Below are positions 25,797 to 34,900 of a stretch of DNA of 49,429 nt, one piece after another (position 1 is the first letter of the stretch; each line of letters opens with the position of its first letter). The stretch is from assembly GCA_964421355.1 (NCBI GenBank), contig CAYQWX010000009.1, positions 1 to 49,429 of the forward strand, written 5' to 3'. Origin of the DNA: JALTDM01 sp964421355 (GTDB lineage Bacteria > Bacteroidota > Bacteroidia > Bacteroidales > JALTDM01). The notes under the pieces were generated by a model that saw only the letters and a list, made by a program, of their open reading frames with translations, was not told where the DNA came from and made no database searches. The translations under genes were made by a program, and so were the position numbers.

Positions 25797-27842
25797 ATGA
25801 AAGAGACATGGTTAGACAAGTTTATGAGCAAAAAAGGGCTCATGACATCGTTTTGGGTAATAGCCATAATAATGGTTTCTGCCCTTATTTTTTATACGGT
25901 AAATTTGCACAAGGAAGTGCCGCCAATACCGAAAGTTGTTAAATCGGCAAATGGAGAAGTGCTATATACTTACGATGATGTGGTACAGGGTAAAGCATAT
26001 TTCCAAGAATTTGACCTTACCGACTGGGGGACAATGCTTGGTATGGGTGCTTATATGGGACCTGACTTTACAACAGACCTTTTGCACAACAGAGTAGAAT
26101 TTCTTTACAATTATTATGCAAAACAAATGTTCGGTAAAACGAAAGATCAATTATCTAATACCGAACTCGGTGCTGTAAAGGAAAAAGTAAAAGAGGAAAT
26201 TAAAGCAAATACAAAACTTACCAAGGATGAAGTTGTTTATTCCGAAGCATCTGCACAAGCCTACAAAAAGAATGTAGATTATGTAGTTAATATGCTTGTA
26301 AATGGTGATAAAGAAAGAGGATTTCCGGGAGGAGTAATTACTCCTGCAGAAGCTAAAGAGATTGCTGCATTTTTTGACTGGGGACAAATACTTGCATCTT
26401 CCAAAAGAACAGGAACGGATCGCACATGGACAAATAATTGGCCTTATGTTCCCGAAATAGATCAAAATCTTCAATTTATAAATCATAAGGTTTCACTTTG
26501 GGAATTCTTACTTTTATGGGCTTTGACCATAGTAATTATTTATCTTGCTTATGAATATCTTTTCAAAAAAGATGAAGAGTTACAGCCTGCAATGAAAATA
26601 ACTTCATTGTATAAATCTCAAAAGAAGTTACTTAAATATGTTCCTATAGTTGCTTTGTTATTTGTTGTTCAGCTATTTTTAGGAGGATATTTGGCTCACT
26701 TATATACAGAGCCGGCAAAAGACTTCATAATACCACAAAGCATGCTTCCTTTTCATGTAGCACGTTCTTGGCATACTCAAATAGCTATATTGTGGGTAGC
26801 AGTAGGTTGGTTAGTAGGTGGTATGCTTATTGCTCCTTGGGTGGCAAATAAAGATCATAAAATGCCATGGCTTGTAGATGTTTTGTGGATCGCATTATTA
26901 GTAATAGCAATAGGNNNNNNNNNNNNNNNNNNNNNNNNNNNNNNNNNNNNNNNNNNNNNNNNNNNNNNNNNNNNNNNNNNNNNNNNNNNNNNNNNNNNNN
27001 NNNNNNNNNNNNNNTCTGTAGATGATTATTATCGTTGGTGGGTTATTCACCTGTGGGTAGAACTTACATTTGAGCTATTTGCCGCAGGAACAATAGCATT
27101 TTTCACTGTATCATTGGGCTTAATATCTCACAAAACTGCTGTAAGAACAATGATTTTTGAACTATTGTTAATTGCCATGAGTGGAACTCTTGGAGTAGGA
27201 CACCATTACTGGTGGCAAGGGCTTGATCAATATTGGATTGCAATAGGAGGTATATTCTCTGCTCTTGAACCTCTACCGTTGGCACTAATGATAGTAGAAG
27301 CAATGAAAAATCAAAGAGAACAAAGATTGGAAGGCAAGAAAAATGAATTTAACACCGTATTTATGTGGATTGCTGGTTCAGCCATATTAAACTGGATTGG
27401 TGCAGGGTTCTTTGGAATGCTTATAAATACTCCAACTATTGATTACTATGCTCATGGAACATATCTAATTATGCCTCACGGACATATTGCTCTATTAGGT
27501 GCTTTTGGATATGTATCTATTGCATTTATTTATATGACATCAAGAACTAATTCATTAGCAAACGGATTAGAATGGAACGAAAAATTAAGTAAGTGGGGAT
27601 TTTGGTTACTCACAATAGGTGTTATACTATTTGCCTTACCTACCTATATGATAGGAATAGAACAAACACAAACAGCTTTTGAACACGGATATTTCTTTGC
27701 AAGATTAAGAGAAACCGTAGATGCAACAAAAGGTTGGATGTGGTTCCGTTTATTACCTGATGGAATGATGATATTAGGTGGATTGATTATTCTCTATGAT
27801 TTAACAGTAAAAACTTTCTTTGCAAAAAAGATAGCTGCTTAA
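25797..27842 (+). CDS. norZ: Quinol-dependent nitric oxide reductase (qNOR), broken by an assembly gap
   Basis: The heme-copper family enzyme reduces 2 NO to N2O with electrons taken from quinol. The N-terminal part has a membrane helix (about 17-36) and the periplasmic cytochrome-c-like domain without heme Cys, typical of qNOR. Then come many membrane helices with HVARSWHTQIAILW, WWVIHLWVELTFELF, GVGHHYWWQG (the heme b3/FeB histidine pair) and MPHGHIALLG. A run of 100 N at 26915-27014 replaces part of the membrane domain. The frame continues by chance of the placeholder, and the 681-residue length is about 80 short of usual qNORs, so the true missing stretch is larger. Confidence 0.9.
   Translation: MKETWLDKFMSKKGLMTSFWVIAIIMVSALIFYTVNLHKEVPPIPKVVKSANGEVLYTYDDVVQGKAYFQEFDLTDWGTMLGMGAYMGPDFTTDLLHNRVEFLYNYYAKQMFGKTKDQLSNTELGAVKEKVKEEIKANTKLTKDEVVYSEASAQAYKKNVDYVVNMLVNGDKERGFPGGVITPAEAKEIAAFFDWGQILASSKRTGTDRTWTNNWPYVPEIDQNLQFINHKVSLWEFLLLWALTIVIIYLAYEYLFKKDEELQPAMKITSLYKSQKKLLKYVPIVALLFVVQLFLGGYLAHLYTEPAKDFIIPQSMLPFHVARSWHTQIAILWVAVGWLVGGMLIAPWVANKDHKMPWLVDVLWIALLVIAIXXXXXXXXXXXXXXXXXXXXXXXXXXXXXXXXXXSVDDYYRWWVIHLWVELTFELFAAGTIAFFTVSLGLISHKTAVRTMIFELLLIAMSGTLGVGHHYWWQGLDQYWIAIGGIFSALEPLPLALMIVEAMKNQREQRLEGKKNEFNTVFMWIAGSAILNWIGAGFFGMLINTPTIDYYAHGTYLIMPHGHIALLGAFGYVSIAFIYMTSRTNSLANGLEWNEKLSKWGFWLLTIGVILFALPTYMIGIEQTQTAFEHGYFFARLRETVDATKGWMWFRLLPDGMMILGGLIILYDLTVKTFFAKKIAA
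26915..27014. other. Assembly gap (100 N) inside norZ
   Basis: Exactly 100 N, a conventional placeholder for unknown length. The flanks share no sequence. The missing helices of the qNOR catalytic domain should lie here. Confidence 0.97.
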
Positions 27843-27851
27843 ATTAATTTG

Positions 27852-27893
27852 AAAAGGGGTATATATTTTCATGCAAGATATATATCCCTTTTT
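27852..27893 (+). terminator. Terminator or attenuator between norZ and the SQR-like gene
   Basis: AAAAGGGGTATATAT (27852-27866) pairs with ATATATATCCCTTTT (27878-27892) with one G-U, loop 11 nt, and the T tract forms the end of the stem. It lies 10 bp after the norZ stop and 16 bp before the next start. It may reduce read-through into the flavoprotein gene. Confidence 0.6.
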
Positions 27894-27908
27894 ATAAAAA
27901 ATAAGTTT

Positions 27909-29372
27909 ATGAAAAAAATAGTAGTATTAGGAGCAGGAATAGCAGGACATACTGCAGTATTAAACCTGAAACACAAATTAAAGAAGAATGTAGAAATTAC
28001 TGTCATTTCTCCTAATGAAAATTATCAATGGGTTCCTTCCAATATATGGGTTGGAACAGGGGCTATGAAAGCCAAGCAAGTTTATTTCCCATTAAAGCCC
28101 GTATATGATAAATTGAATGTTGATTTTAAGCAGGCAAAAGCAATATCTATTCATCCCGAAGGAGATGCGGGAGAAAACAAGCCTTATGTTACATTGGAAT
28201 ATGTATCAGGAGAAAAGACAGGACAAAAGGACAAAGCTTATTATGATATTCTAATCAATGCTACCGGGCCCAAATTAAACTTTGAAGCTACTCCAGGGTT
28301 AGGTCCTGATGTAGGAAATACAGTATCTATCTGTAATTATGAACATGCTACACATGCATGGAACGAATTGCAGAAGGTCATTGAAAAAATGAAACAAGGT
28401 AAAAAACAAAAAATAGTAATAGGATTGGGGCATGGAGGAGCTACTTGTCAAGGAGCGGCATTGGAATACACTATGAATGTAGCATCACTTATAAAAAAGC
28501 AAGGATTAGAAGATATGGCGGATATCCGCTATGTTACCAATGAGTATTTTATAGGTGATTTGGGAATGTCAGGAGCTTATGTGAAGTTTAACAACTATGT
28601 AGCACATACAAGGGATGTTGTTGCCAGCTTGTTTTATGAATATGGAGTAAAATGGCATAATCAAGCATCTGTTTACAAGGTAGATAACGGGAAAATATAT
28701 TATGAACATTACTCTGGCAAAGAACATGAATTGGAGTATGATTTTGCAATGTTAATACCTCAATTTACAGGGGTAGGGATTACCGCTATTGGTCCTAATG
28801 GGGAAGATTATACGGATAAGTTGTTCAAGCCTAATAAATTAATGATAGTAGATGCTGATTACGAAAGTGCTAAAAAACCGTTTCACGAATGGCGTGGCGA
28901 TGACTGGCCAAAAAAATTACAAAATCCAACATATCCCAACATATTTGCTATAGGAATAGCATTTGCTCCTCCTCACACCATTTCTCGTCCGTTTAAGACA
29001 GCAAGTGGACGTCCTCTTACTCCAGCACCTCCACGAACGGGAATGCCAAGTGCAGTAATGGCTCATGCAACTGCTCTCAATATAGCAGATTGGATACAAG
29101 AAGGGAAACTTACATTTAGGCATAAAGCTTCAATGGCAGAGATTGCAAGTATATGTGTTGTTTCTATTGATTATGGAATAAAAGGTCTTGCAGGGACGAT
29201 GTCAGTATATCCTACAATACCTGATTTTGAAAAATATCCCGATTTTGGTAGAAATATAAAATATACTGTTGGAGAAGTAGGTGCAGCAGGTCATTGGTTT
29301 AAGTGGCTTATGCACTATGCATTTATGTGGAAAGCTAAGTTAAAACCGTTTTGGTATTTAATACCCGATTAA
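27909..29372 (+). CDS. Sulfide:quinone reductase-like flavoprotein
   Basis: The 487-residue FAD/NAD(P)-binding protein fits the sulfide:quinone oxidoreductase / flavocytochrome c sulfide dehydrogenase superfamily, with features of the longer type III group. The FAD-binding GAGIAG lies at the N-terminus (about 8-13), a second nucleotide-binding region GLGHGGATCQGAA is in the middle, and three well-placed cysteines occur (SICNYE, GATCQG, SICVVS) as expected for sulfide oxidation. The start at 27909 is preferred to the longer frame at 27849, because the extra 20 codons cover a terminator-like hairpin. The C-terminal MHYAFMWKAKLKPFW is a probable membrane anchor. It would deliver electrons to the quinone pool used by qNOR. 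Confidence 0.82.
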   Translation: MKKIVVLGAGIAGHTAVLNLKHKLKKNVEITVISPNENYQWVPSNIWVGTGAMKAKQVYFPLKPVYDKLNVDFKQAKAISIHPEGDAGENKPYVTLEYVSGEKTGQKDKAYYDILINATGPKLNFEATPGLGPDVGNTVSICNYEHATHAWNELQKVIEKMKQGKKQKIVIGLGHGGATCQGAALEYTMNVASLIKKQGLEDMADIRYVTNEYFIGDLGMSGAYVKFNNYVAHTRDVVASLFYEYGVKWHNQASVYKVDNGKIYYEHYSGKEHELEYDFAMLIPQFTGVGITAIGPNGEDYTDKLFKPNKLMIVDADYESAKKPFHEWRGDDWPKKLQNPTYPNIFAIGIAFAPPHTISRPFKTASGRPLTPAPPRTGMPSAVMAHATALNIADWIQEGKLTFRHKASMAEIASICVVSIDYGIKGLAGTMSVYPTIPDFEKYPDFGRNIKYTVGEVGAAGHWFKWLMHYAFMWKAKLKPFWYLIPD

Positions 29373-29400
29373 TATTTTGTTAAATATAAAATTTATTATT

Positions 29401-29571
29401 ATGAAAACTAAAAGAAATATAAAAATCCCATGGAGCGAAAGAAATTATTCGGACTGGAACTTTGGTATGTATCCTTTGAAAAAGGAAAGATTTAAGCGAC
29501 GTTGTATATTTATCCAATTTTGGAGATTTATTGTTTTGTCTCTTAAATTCAAAAAAACAGCTTCTATTTAG
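29401..29571 (+). CDS. Small basic protein of unknown function
   Basis: A 56-residue frame starting MKTKRNIKIPWSER follows the flavoprotein gene by 28 bp. It is rich in Lys, Arg and aromatic residues, with a central Trp/Tyr/Phe stretch (YSDWNFGMY) and a hydrophobic segment with basic ends (FIQFWRFIVLSLKF) that could lie in or on the membrane. A strong terminator follows directly, which supports that the frame is the last gene of this unit. No family is recognised. A start eight codons upstream is also possible. Confidence 0.5.
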   Translation: MKTKRNIKIPWSERNYSDWNFGMYPLKKERFKRRCIFIQFWRFIVLSLKFKKTASI

Positions 29572-29578
29572 TATGTTT

Positions 29579-29620
29579 AACCTTCGGATTAAAAAAATTT
29601 TACATAATCCGAAGGTTTTT
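29579..29620 (+). terminator. Intrinsic terminator after the SQR-like unit
   Basis: A perfect 13-bp inverted repeat (AACCTTCGGATTA at 29579-29591, TAATCCGAAGGTT at 29605-29617) with a 13-nt loop and T-run. It sits between convergent units and could stop transcription from both sides. Confidence 0.85.
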
Positions 29621-29627
29621 TATATTA

Positions 29628-30386
29628 TCAATTCAAAATAGTTGCTTTCAAGTCATCAAAATAAGTTACCGCATCGGCTTTAGTCCAGAGACCTATTTTA
29701 CCAGCATCTTTAAAGGTTGTGTCAATTACTCTGAATAATTCTTTTCCATTCATTGATACTACAAATAAGGAATCCTGTACCAATACACTTAAAGTATTCC
29801 AATCATTGCCTATTTTGTTTACATTTACACCATAAGTTTTACCTTTACCTACCAGTGGTAAATCACTCCGTACACCATTCTCTACTTTGTATAACACTAC
29901 ATTGTCTTCCAATGGATTAGCCCTAACCACATAATAATTATTAGCATCTTTGAAACGCCAAACCAGTCCGCCTCCTTGATCTAAATGACCTTGAACTCCT
30001 TTAAACTTTACCGTCAATTTCACATTTTTTACGCTTAACCCACTATAAATCACCTCATTAAAATGATAATTGATGCGATTGGACGATAATTGAGCTATTA
30101 CCTTATTGCCATTATCATTTACCACAGACCATTTTGTTTCTTTTCCTCTTCCAGTAGCATATTGATTCCAATCTTTCGGCAATTTTCCTATTTCGTATTT
30201 TTCAAAATCAAAAAACAGCGTATTTTTTTCATCTGTTAATTGTTTGTTTTCTTTTTCCTGTTTTTGAGTTAAAATGGGTTTATCTTTCTTTTCAGTGTTT
30301 TTAGTTTCTTTTTTTGTTTGATTATCACACCCGAACCCCAATAAGACTGATAATCCTAAAAACGATAAAATAATTGTGTTTTTCAT
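29628..30386 (-). CDS. Lipoprotein with a concanavalin-like (DUF1080-type) domain
   Basis: The 252-residue lipoprotein has the lipobox GFGC with Cys20, a Lys/Glu-rich linker (about 23-52), and a beta-jelly-roll domain (about 55-252) starting FFDFEKYEIGKLPKDW. The pattern GGGLVWRFKDANNYYVVRANPLEDNV is typical of DUF1080/LamG-like domains that bind or cleave glycans. No catalytic acid is assigned. It lies 24 bp after the ABC ATPase gene and probably belongs to the same operon, though a role in transport is unclear. Confidence 0.75.
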   Translation of the reverse strand: MKNTIILSFLGLSVLLGFGCDNQTKKETKNTEKKDKPILTQKQEKENKQLTDEKNTLFFDFEKYEIGKLPKDWNQYATGRGKETKWSVVNDNGNKVIAQLSSNRINYHFNEVIYSGLSVKNVKLTVKFKGVQGHLDQGGGLVWRFKDANNYYVVRANPLEDNVVLYKVENGVRSDLPLVGKGKTYGVNVNKIGNDWNTLSVLVQDSLFVVSMNGKELFRVIDTTFKDAGKIGLWTKADAVTYFDDLKATILN

Positions 30387-30410
30387 GATTTATAAATTTT
30401 TATTATTACA

Positions 30411-31118
30411 CTATTCAGTAAACATTTGTATAAATTGATTATTAGATTCCAAAACTTTTTGTTTTTCTCCAAAAAGCATTATTTCCCCTTTTTCCATAAC
30501 TGCCACATAATCGGCAATACGGTTTGCCTCCCAATAATTGTGTGTAACATACACAATAGTAATATCCAATAAATCTTTAATATGGTTAATATATGATAAA
30601 ATTTTCTTTTTAATACTTATGTCCAAATTGGACAAAGGTTCGTCCATTAACAATATATTTGGTTCCGAAACCATTGCTCTTGCAATAGCTACCATCTGTT
30701 TTTGCCCCCCGGACAATTGATTCGGATAACGAGATGCATATTCATTTAAATTGAAAAAATCTAACCATTTCTCCACTCTTTCTCTAATATTATTCTTTTT
30801 ATTCATTTTTAGAGGGAAAGCAATATTATTATAAACAGTCATGTGAGGCCATAATGCCAAATCTTGAAAAATAAAACCTATATTTCTTTTATAAGGTGGC
30901 AATAAGTTTTTCCCATCTCTTGCAATAGTTTGATTATTTAACAACAATTCTCCTTTTGCAGGAACTTCAAAACCAGCAATTAACCGTAAAAGAGTAGATT
31001 TACCTGCTCCTGACCAGCCTAAAATGCAAGTTAGGGCATTGGAAGGGATAAGCCAACTAAAATTGTTTAGCAGCAAACTATTTCCGTAAGAAAAATTTAT
31101 TTCCTTAAATTCTATCAT
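30411..31118 (-). CDS. ABC transporter ATP-binding protein (FbpC-like)
   Basis: The 235-residue ATPase has Walker A GWSGAGKST (34-42), Q-loop FQDLALW (about 84-90), signature LSGGQ (135-139), Walker B LLMDE (156-160) and switch His in VTHNYWE. It is the shorter type without the C-terminal OB domain of FbpC/PotA. It overlaps the permease gene by 4 bp. Together with the permease and binding protein it forms an importer of the Fe3+/polyamine/thiamine class. Confidence 0.9.
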   Translation of the reverse strand: MIEFKEINFSYGNSLLLNNFSWLIPSNALTCILGWSGAGKSTLLRLIAGFEVPAKGELLLNNQTIARDGKNLLPPYKRNIGFIFQDLALWPHMTVYNNIAFPLKMNKKNNIRERVEKWLDFFNLNEYASRYPNQLSGGQKQMVAIARAMVSEPNILLMDEPLSNLDISIKKKILSYINHIKDLLDITIVYVTHNYWEANRIADYVAVMEKGEIMLFGEKQKVLESNNQFIQMFTE

Positions 31119-32674
31119 TTGTAAACTCTTCCTTTTTTATGTAACCACCATATATAAATCATCCACATGATTGCTAAAATAAACAAAGTTACGGAAAAAA
31201 CGACAAATAGCATTGCTTCAATGAAAATGCGTGGAGTATTTGCCATTAAAGTATAGACTTTTACCGGTAATAAATTCATTCCGGGTGGATAAACCATAAC
31301 TGTTAGAGAAAGTTCTTTAAAAGAAAAAATAAATCCTGTAATAAAAGATAAAAATATGACAGGACTTAAAAGTGGCAACCAGATATAATAAATTCTTTTC
31401 CATAATTTTGCTCCAGATAACTCTGCCACCTCATCTAACGAAATATTGATTTGCTGCATTGATGTCCCTAATATTTTTGAAGCAATAAAAGAATATTTAC
31501 CCGTATAACCTATTATCAATATTGCTGTGGAAGAATAAATGATTTCTCCCCACGAAAAACCATAAAAACGAATCAATGCAATGCCAAATACAATAGAGGG
31601 TACTGCAAATACAAATAACAATATTTTGTCAAACAACTTAAAATGATAGCGAATGGATAAAAAAGCCGAAACATAACCGATAACTACAATAAAAACTGAT
31701 GCTATTAGTGCTAATATAACAGACTGCTTGATTGCAGGGAATAATATATGCCACACAGTAAATAATTCTGACAGATTATTATTAAACAAATTAAAGAATA
31801 ATGTTACAATAGGAAAAGCAATTAATATTAACCACAATCCCCATAAAACAAAGGATACTACAATTTTGTTTTTTAATGAAAAACCATAAAATCTATTTGT
31901 GTTTGTATTGCTTTTAGTGAAAAATGCTGTTTTTTCAATATATTTTGTATCTCCCAATAAAATCAGAAAACAGAGGAATACCAATAGTATAGATTGTGCT
32001 ACGGCATAATTGTAATTGTAAAAGGCTGCAAAATGAGTAAAAATATCTGTTGCCAATACATTTACTCCCATGTAAGAAGGAACGGAAAAAGAAGAAACAG
32101 AAAAAATAAATATTAGTGCAATGGACGAAAAAATAGCATGTTTGTTTGACAAAATAGTAATTTTCCATGCTACTTTATATTTTGGAGCATTCAAATATGC
32201 TGCTTCTTCCAAATTTCTACCTGTATTATAAAACGCTATTCCTGTTATTACAATTGCAAGTGGAAGATAAGCTATAAAAAGCGTTAAAACTACACCAGAA
32301 AAAGAATAAAACAAATGGGGCATACTAAGTAAGATGCCAACTTTTTTAATGGCAACTGCCTCAATATAAGGAGATAGCAAAAGAGGGATAATCCATAATA
32401 ACTTCAAAATACCAGAAGCAAAAATAGAAGTGCGATACAAAAAAAATCCTAATAAACTGCCAACAATGGTTGTAAGTAATGAGACTGTAAATCCTATAAT
32501 TATAGTTCGCAACAACAGTGCAGGGAAAAAACTATCTTGAAAAGATTGTACAAAATAATTTATGCTCTGTCCTGTCTCTGTTAGCAAATAAGCTATTGGA
32601 ACAACTATAAATAAAATAAAAACGACAAAAATTGCAAGAAATGAATATGGTATTACTGCATGCTTTTTTCCCAT
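31115..32674 (-). CDS. ABC transporter permease (FbpB-like, two fused domains)
   Basis: The 519-residue protein has about 12 membrane helices in two homologous halves, each with a binding-protein-dependent permease (EAA-type) loop: EEAAYLNAPKYKVAWKITI near residue 156 and DEVAELSGAKLWKRIYYIWLP near residue 417 (given by ends). The duplicated permease is typical of FbpB/ThiP/PhnV-type importers. Its start lies inside the end of the binding-protein gene (22-bp overlap) and its stop overlaps the ATPase start, so the three genes are tightly coupled. Confidence 0.88.
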   Translation of the reverse strand: MGKKHAVIPYSFLAIFVVFILFIVVPIAYLLTETGQSINYFVQSFQDSFFPALLLRTIIIGFTVSLLTTIVGSLLGFFLYRTSIFASGILKLLWIIPLLLSPYIEAVAIKKVGILLSMPHLFYSFSGVVLTLFIAYLPLAIVITGIAFYNTGRNLEEAAYLNAPKYKVAWKITILSNKHAIFSSIALIFIFSVSSFSVPSYMGVNVLATDIFTHFAAFYNYNYAVAQSILLVFLCFLILLGDTKYIEKTAFFTKSNTNTNRFYGFSLKNKIVVSFVLWGLWLILIAFPIVTLFFNLFNNNLSELFTVWHILFPAIKQSVILALIASVFIVVIGYVSAFLSIRYHFKLFDKILLFVFAVPSIVFGIALIRFYGFSWGEIIYSSTAILIIGYTGKYSFIASKILGTSMQQINISLDEVAELSGAKLWKRIYYIWLPLLSPVIFLSFITGFIFSFKELSLTVMVYPPGMNLLPVKVYTLMANTPRIFIEAMLFVVFSVTLFILAIMWMIYIWWLHKKGRVYK

Positions 32675-33693
32675 TGTTCCAAGTAAGGTTGAATTTTTTC
32701 CAATATTTTTGCTGTTTTATCATAGTCAATAGCCATAGGTTTTATTTTGTCAAGTGAAGGAACATTTTTAGGCACTTCACAGCCCTTGTGTAAAGGCATC
32801 TGTGCACATGATTTAGCAAGTATTTGTTCCGTTCTACATTGTAACAAATAATCTATAAGTTTTTTGCCATATTCCGTATGAGGACTTCCTTTAATCAAGC
32901 AAACTGTATTGGGCATAATCAAAGTGCCAATGGCACTATCTCCCTGATCCAAAAACACATAACTTACATCTTTGCTTTCTTTTACTGCTTCAAATGCATC
33001 GTCAGTGTCTGTAAGTCCACAAGCTACTTCTCCCGATACAACTCTCTGTTTCACATCACCATTGCTTGTAGCAATAACTACTCCATTTTGTTTCAAGGCA
33101 TCTAAAAGAGCTTTTGCCTTTGTTTCTCCAAGTATGTCAAACAATGCGGCTAAATGGAAAGTAGTAGTACCAAATAACGGATTAGCAATAGCAAATTGAC
33201 CTTTGTATGTTGGCTTGGTCAAGTCAAAAATAGAATGTGGTATATTATTTTCATTAAGAATAGTTTTGTTGTACAAAAGAACTCTCGCTCTTGCTGAAAA
33301 TCCTGTCCACATACATTTATTATCTTTAAATACCGAAGGAATATCTTTTGCAGTAGGAGAGCAATAAGCTTGCAATAATCCTTCCTTTTTCAAAACGGCT
33401 GTTCTCATTGGGTCTCCACTCCAAAACACATCACAACGTGGATGATTTTTTTCTGCTATAATACGATTTAATACTCCTGTAGATTTAGTTTCTTCCGTAT
33501 CATATACTGCTTTTACCTTAATTCCTGTTTTTTTTTCAAAAGCTTGCAATACGGGCTCAGAAAACACCTGATCTACAGAAGTATATACTACTACAACCTT
33601 TTCTGCTTCCGTTTTGTGGTTGGTAGAAGATTGGCAAGCAGACAACAATCCTAATGATGCAATACTTAACAATAATAATGAAATTTTTTTCAT
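32653..33693 (-). CDS. ABC transporter substrate-binding lipoprotein (AfuA/FbpA superfamily)
   Basis: The 346-residue protein has the lipobox LLSAC with Cys20, then a type II periplasmic-binding fold: VVVYTSVDQVFSEPVLQAFEKKTG at the start (given by ends) and CDVFWSGDP. The double Tyr that binds Fe3+ in FbpA/FutA is not seen at the expected place, where the sequence reads CGLTDTDDAF. Iron transport is therefore doubtful, and the substrate (an anion or organic compound are options) is open. It is first in an operon with permease, ATPase and a lipoprotein. A TACCTTTG promoter element lies 17 bp upstream. Confidence 0.85.
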   Translation of the reverse strand: MKKISLLLLSIASLGLLSACQSSTNHKTEAEKVVVVYTSVDQVFSEPVLQAFEKKTGIKVKAVYDTEETKSTGVLNRIIAEKNHPRCDVFWSGDPMRTAVLKKEGLLQAYCSPTAKDIPSVFKDNKCMWTGFSARARVLLYNKTILNENNIPHSIFDLTKPTYKGQFAIANPLFGTTTFHLAALFDILGETKAKALLDALKQNGVVIATSNGDVKQRVVSGEVACGLTDTDDAFEAVKESKDVSYVFLDQGDSAIGTLIMPNTVCLIKGSPHTEYGKKLIDYLLQCRTEQILAKSCAQMPLHKGCEVPKNVPSLDKIKPMAIDYDKTAKILEKIQPYLEQWEKSMQ

Positions 33694-33710
33694 AATTTTT
33701 TACTTTATTA

Positions 33711-33738
33711 CAAAGGTAGTATTTATTGAAATAGTAAA
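33711..33738 (-). promoter_or_regulatory. Candidate promoter of the ABC importer operon
   Basis: On the minus strand TACCTTTG (33718-33711) has TTTA 16 nt upstream (33738-33735). It is near consensus but the -33 box is imperfect. Confidence 0.5.
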
Positions 33739-33746
33739 CCTGATAA

Positions 33747-34889
33747 TTATTTTTTTGTTTCGTTTATCACTTGATTAGCAATACGTTTTATTATTCCACT
33801 ATCTCCAAGCATTTTATTTAATTGATTATAATCATTATTAAGGCTTTTACGATAATATTTATCAAATAGCAAAGATGATAATTCCTTTTGTAAAATTTCC
33901 GTGGAACAATCATCTTGTATAAGTTCGTTTACGGCACTTTTATTGAGTATTAGATTTACCAGCGATATATAATCTACTTTTATTATATGTTTTGCAATAT
34001 GGTAAGATAACGCTCCTGCTTTGTAGCACACCACTTCGGGAATGCCAAATAGTGCTGTTTCAAGTGTAGCTGTACCGGAAGTTACCATTGCAGCATAGGA
34101 ATTTATTAACACTTCGTAAGATTTGTCCCACACTATTTTCACATACGGATATGAGTTCAAATACTTTTTATAAATATCAGCAGATAGATTGGTGGTTGCC
34201 GCCACTATAAACACAATTTCTTTGTTTTGTTTATATTTTTCTGTAGCAGATAGCATTATAGGTAATTTTTTTTCTATTTCCTGTTTACGGCTTCCCGGTA
34301 AAATGGCAACTATTTTGTTATCTTTGGTTATTCCAAGATTTTTTAAAAATTGTTCTCTTTGAGCATCTGAATAATTTATTTTATACCTGTCAATTATTTC
34401 TTTAAGCGGATGTCCTTCGTAAACGGTTGGTATTCCATAGCGGCTAAAGAAGTCTTTTTCAAAAGGTAGAATAACAAACAATTTATCTACATATTTTTTT
34501 ATGGAGTAAACACGAGAAGTCTTCCATGCCCAAGCTTGAGGTGCAATATAATAAAAAACAGGAATATTATGTTTCTTTAAAAATTTTGCTATCCGCAAAT
34601 TGAAACCAGGATAATCTATAAGTATTACAGCATCCGGATTGTATGCAAGAATATCTTTTTTAGCAAAAGTAAAGTTTTTTTTTATTTTCCCAATGTTTTT
34701 AGCAACCTCCACAAAACCCATGAACGCCAGCTCTCTGATGTGTTTCGTTATTACCACTCCGCATTCTTTCATTTTATTACCACCCCAGCCCCTTATTTGT
34801 ATATTATTATCTATGTTGAGAAGCTGCTTTACCAACTCACTTCCATGTAAATCTCCCGAAGGTTCGCCAGCTATTATGTAGTACTTCAT
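33747..34889 (-). CDS. lpxB: Lipid-A-disaccharide synthase
   Basis: The 380-residue GT19 enzyme joins UDP-diacylglucosamine and lipid X in lipid A synthesis at the inner membrane. Characteristic segments are AGEPSGDLHGSELV (about 6-19), the YYIAPQAWAWK signature (about 117-127), FEGHP-like YEGHPLKE, LLPGSRKQEI as LPGSRKQEIEK, and SGTATLE near residue 270. Length is normal. It follows the nucleotidase gene by 11 bp, so both share a transcript. Confidence 0.95.
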   Translation of the reverse strand: MKYYIIAGEPSGDLHGSELVKQLLNIDNNIQIRGWGGNKMKECGVVITKHIRELAFMGFVEVAKNIGKIKKNFTFAKKDILAYNPDAVILIDYPGFNLRIAKFLKKHNIPVFYYIAPQAWAWKTSRVYSIKKYVDKLFVILPFEKDFFSRYGIPTVYEGHPLKEIIDRYKINYSDAQREQFLKNLGITKDNKIVAILPGSRKQEIEKKLPIMLSATEKYKQNKEIVFIVAATTNLSADIYKKYLNSYPYVKIVWDKSYEVLINSYAAMVTSGTATLETALFGIPEVVCYKAGALSYHIAKHIIKVDYISLVNLILNKSAVNELIQDDCSTEILQKELSSLLFDKYYRKSLNNDYNQLNKMLGDSGIIKRIANQVINETKK

Positions 34890-34900
34890 AAAAAGTAGAA

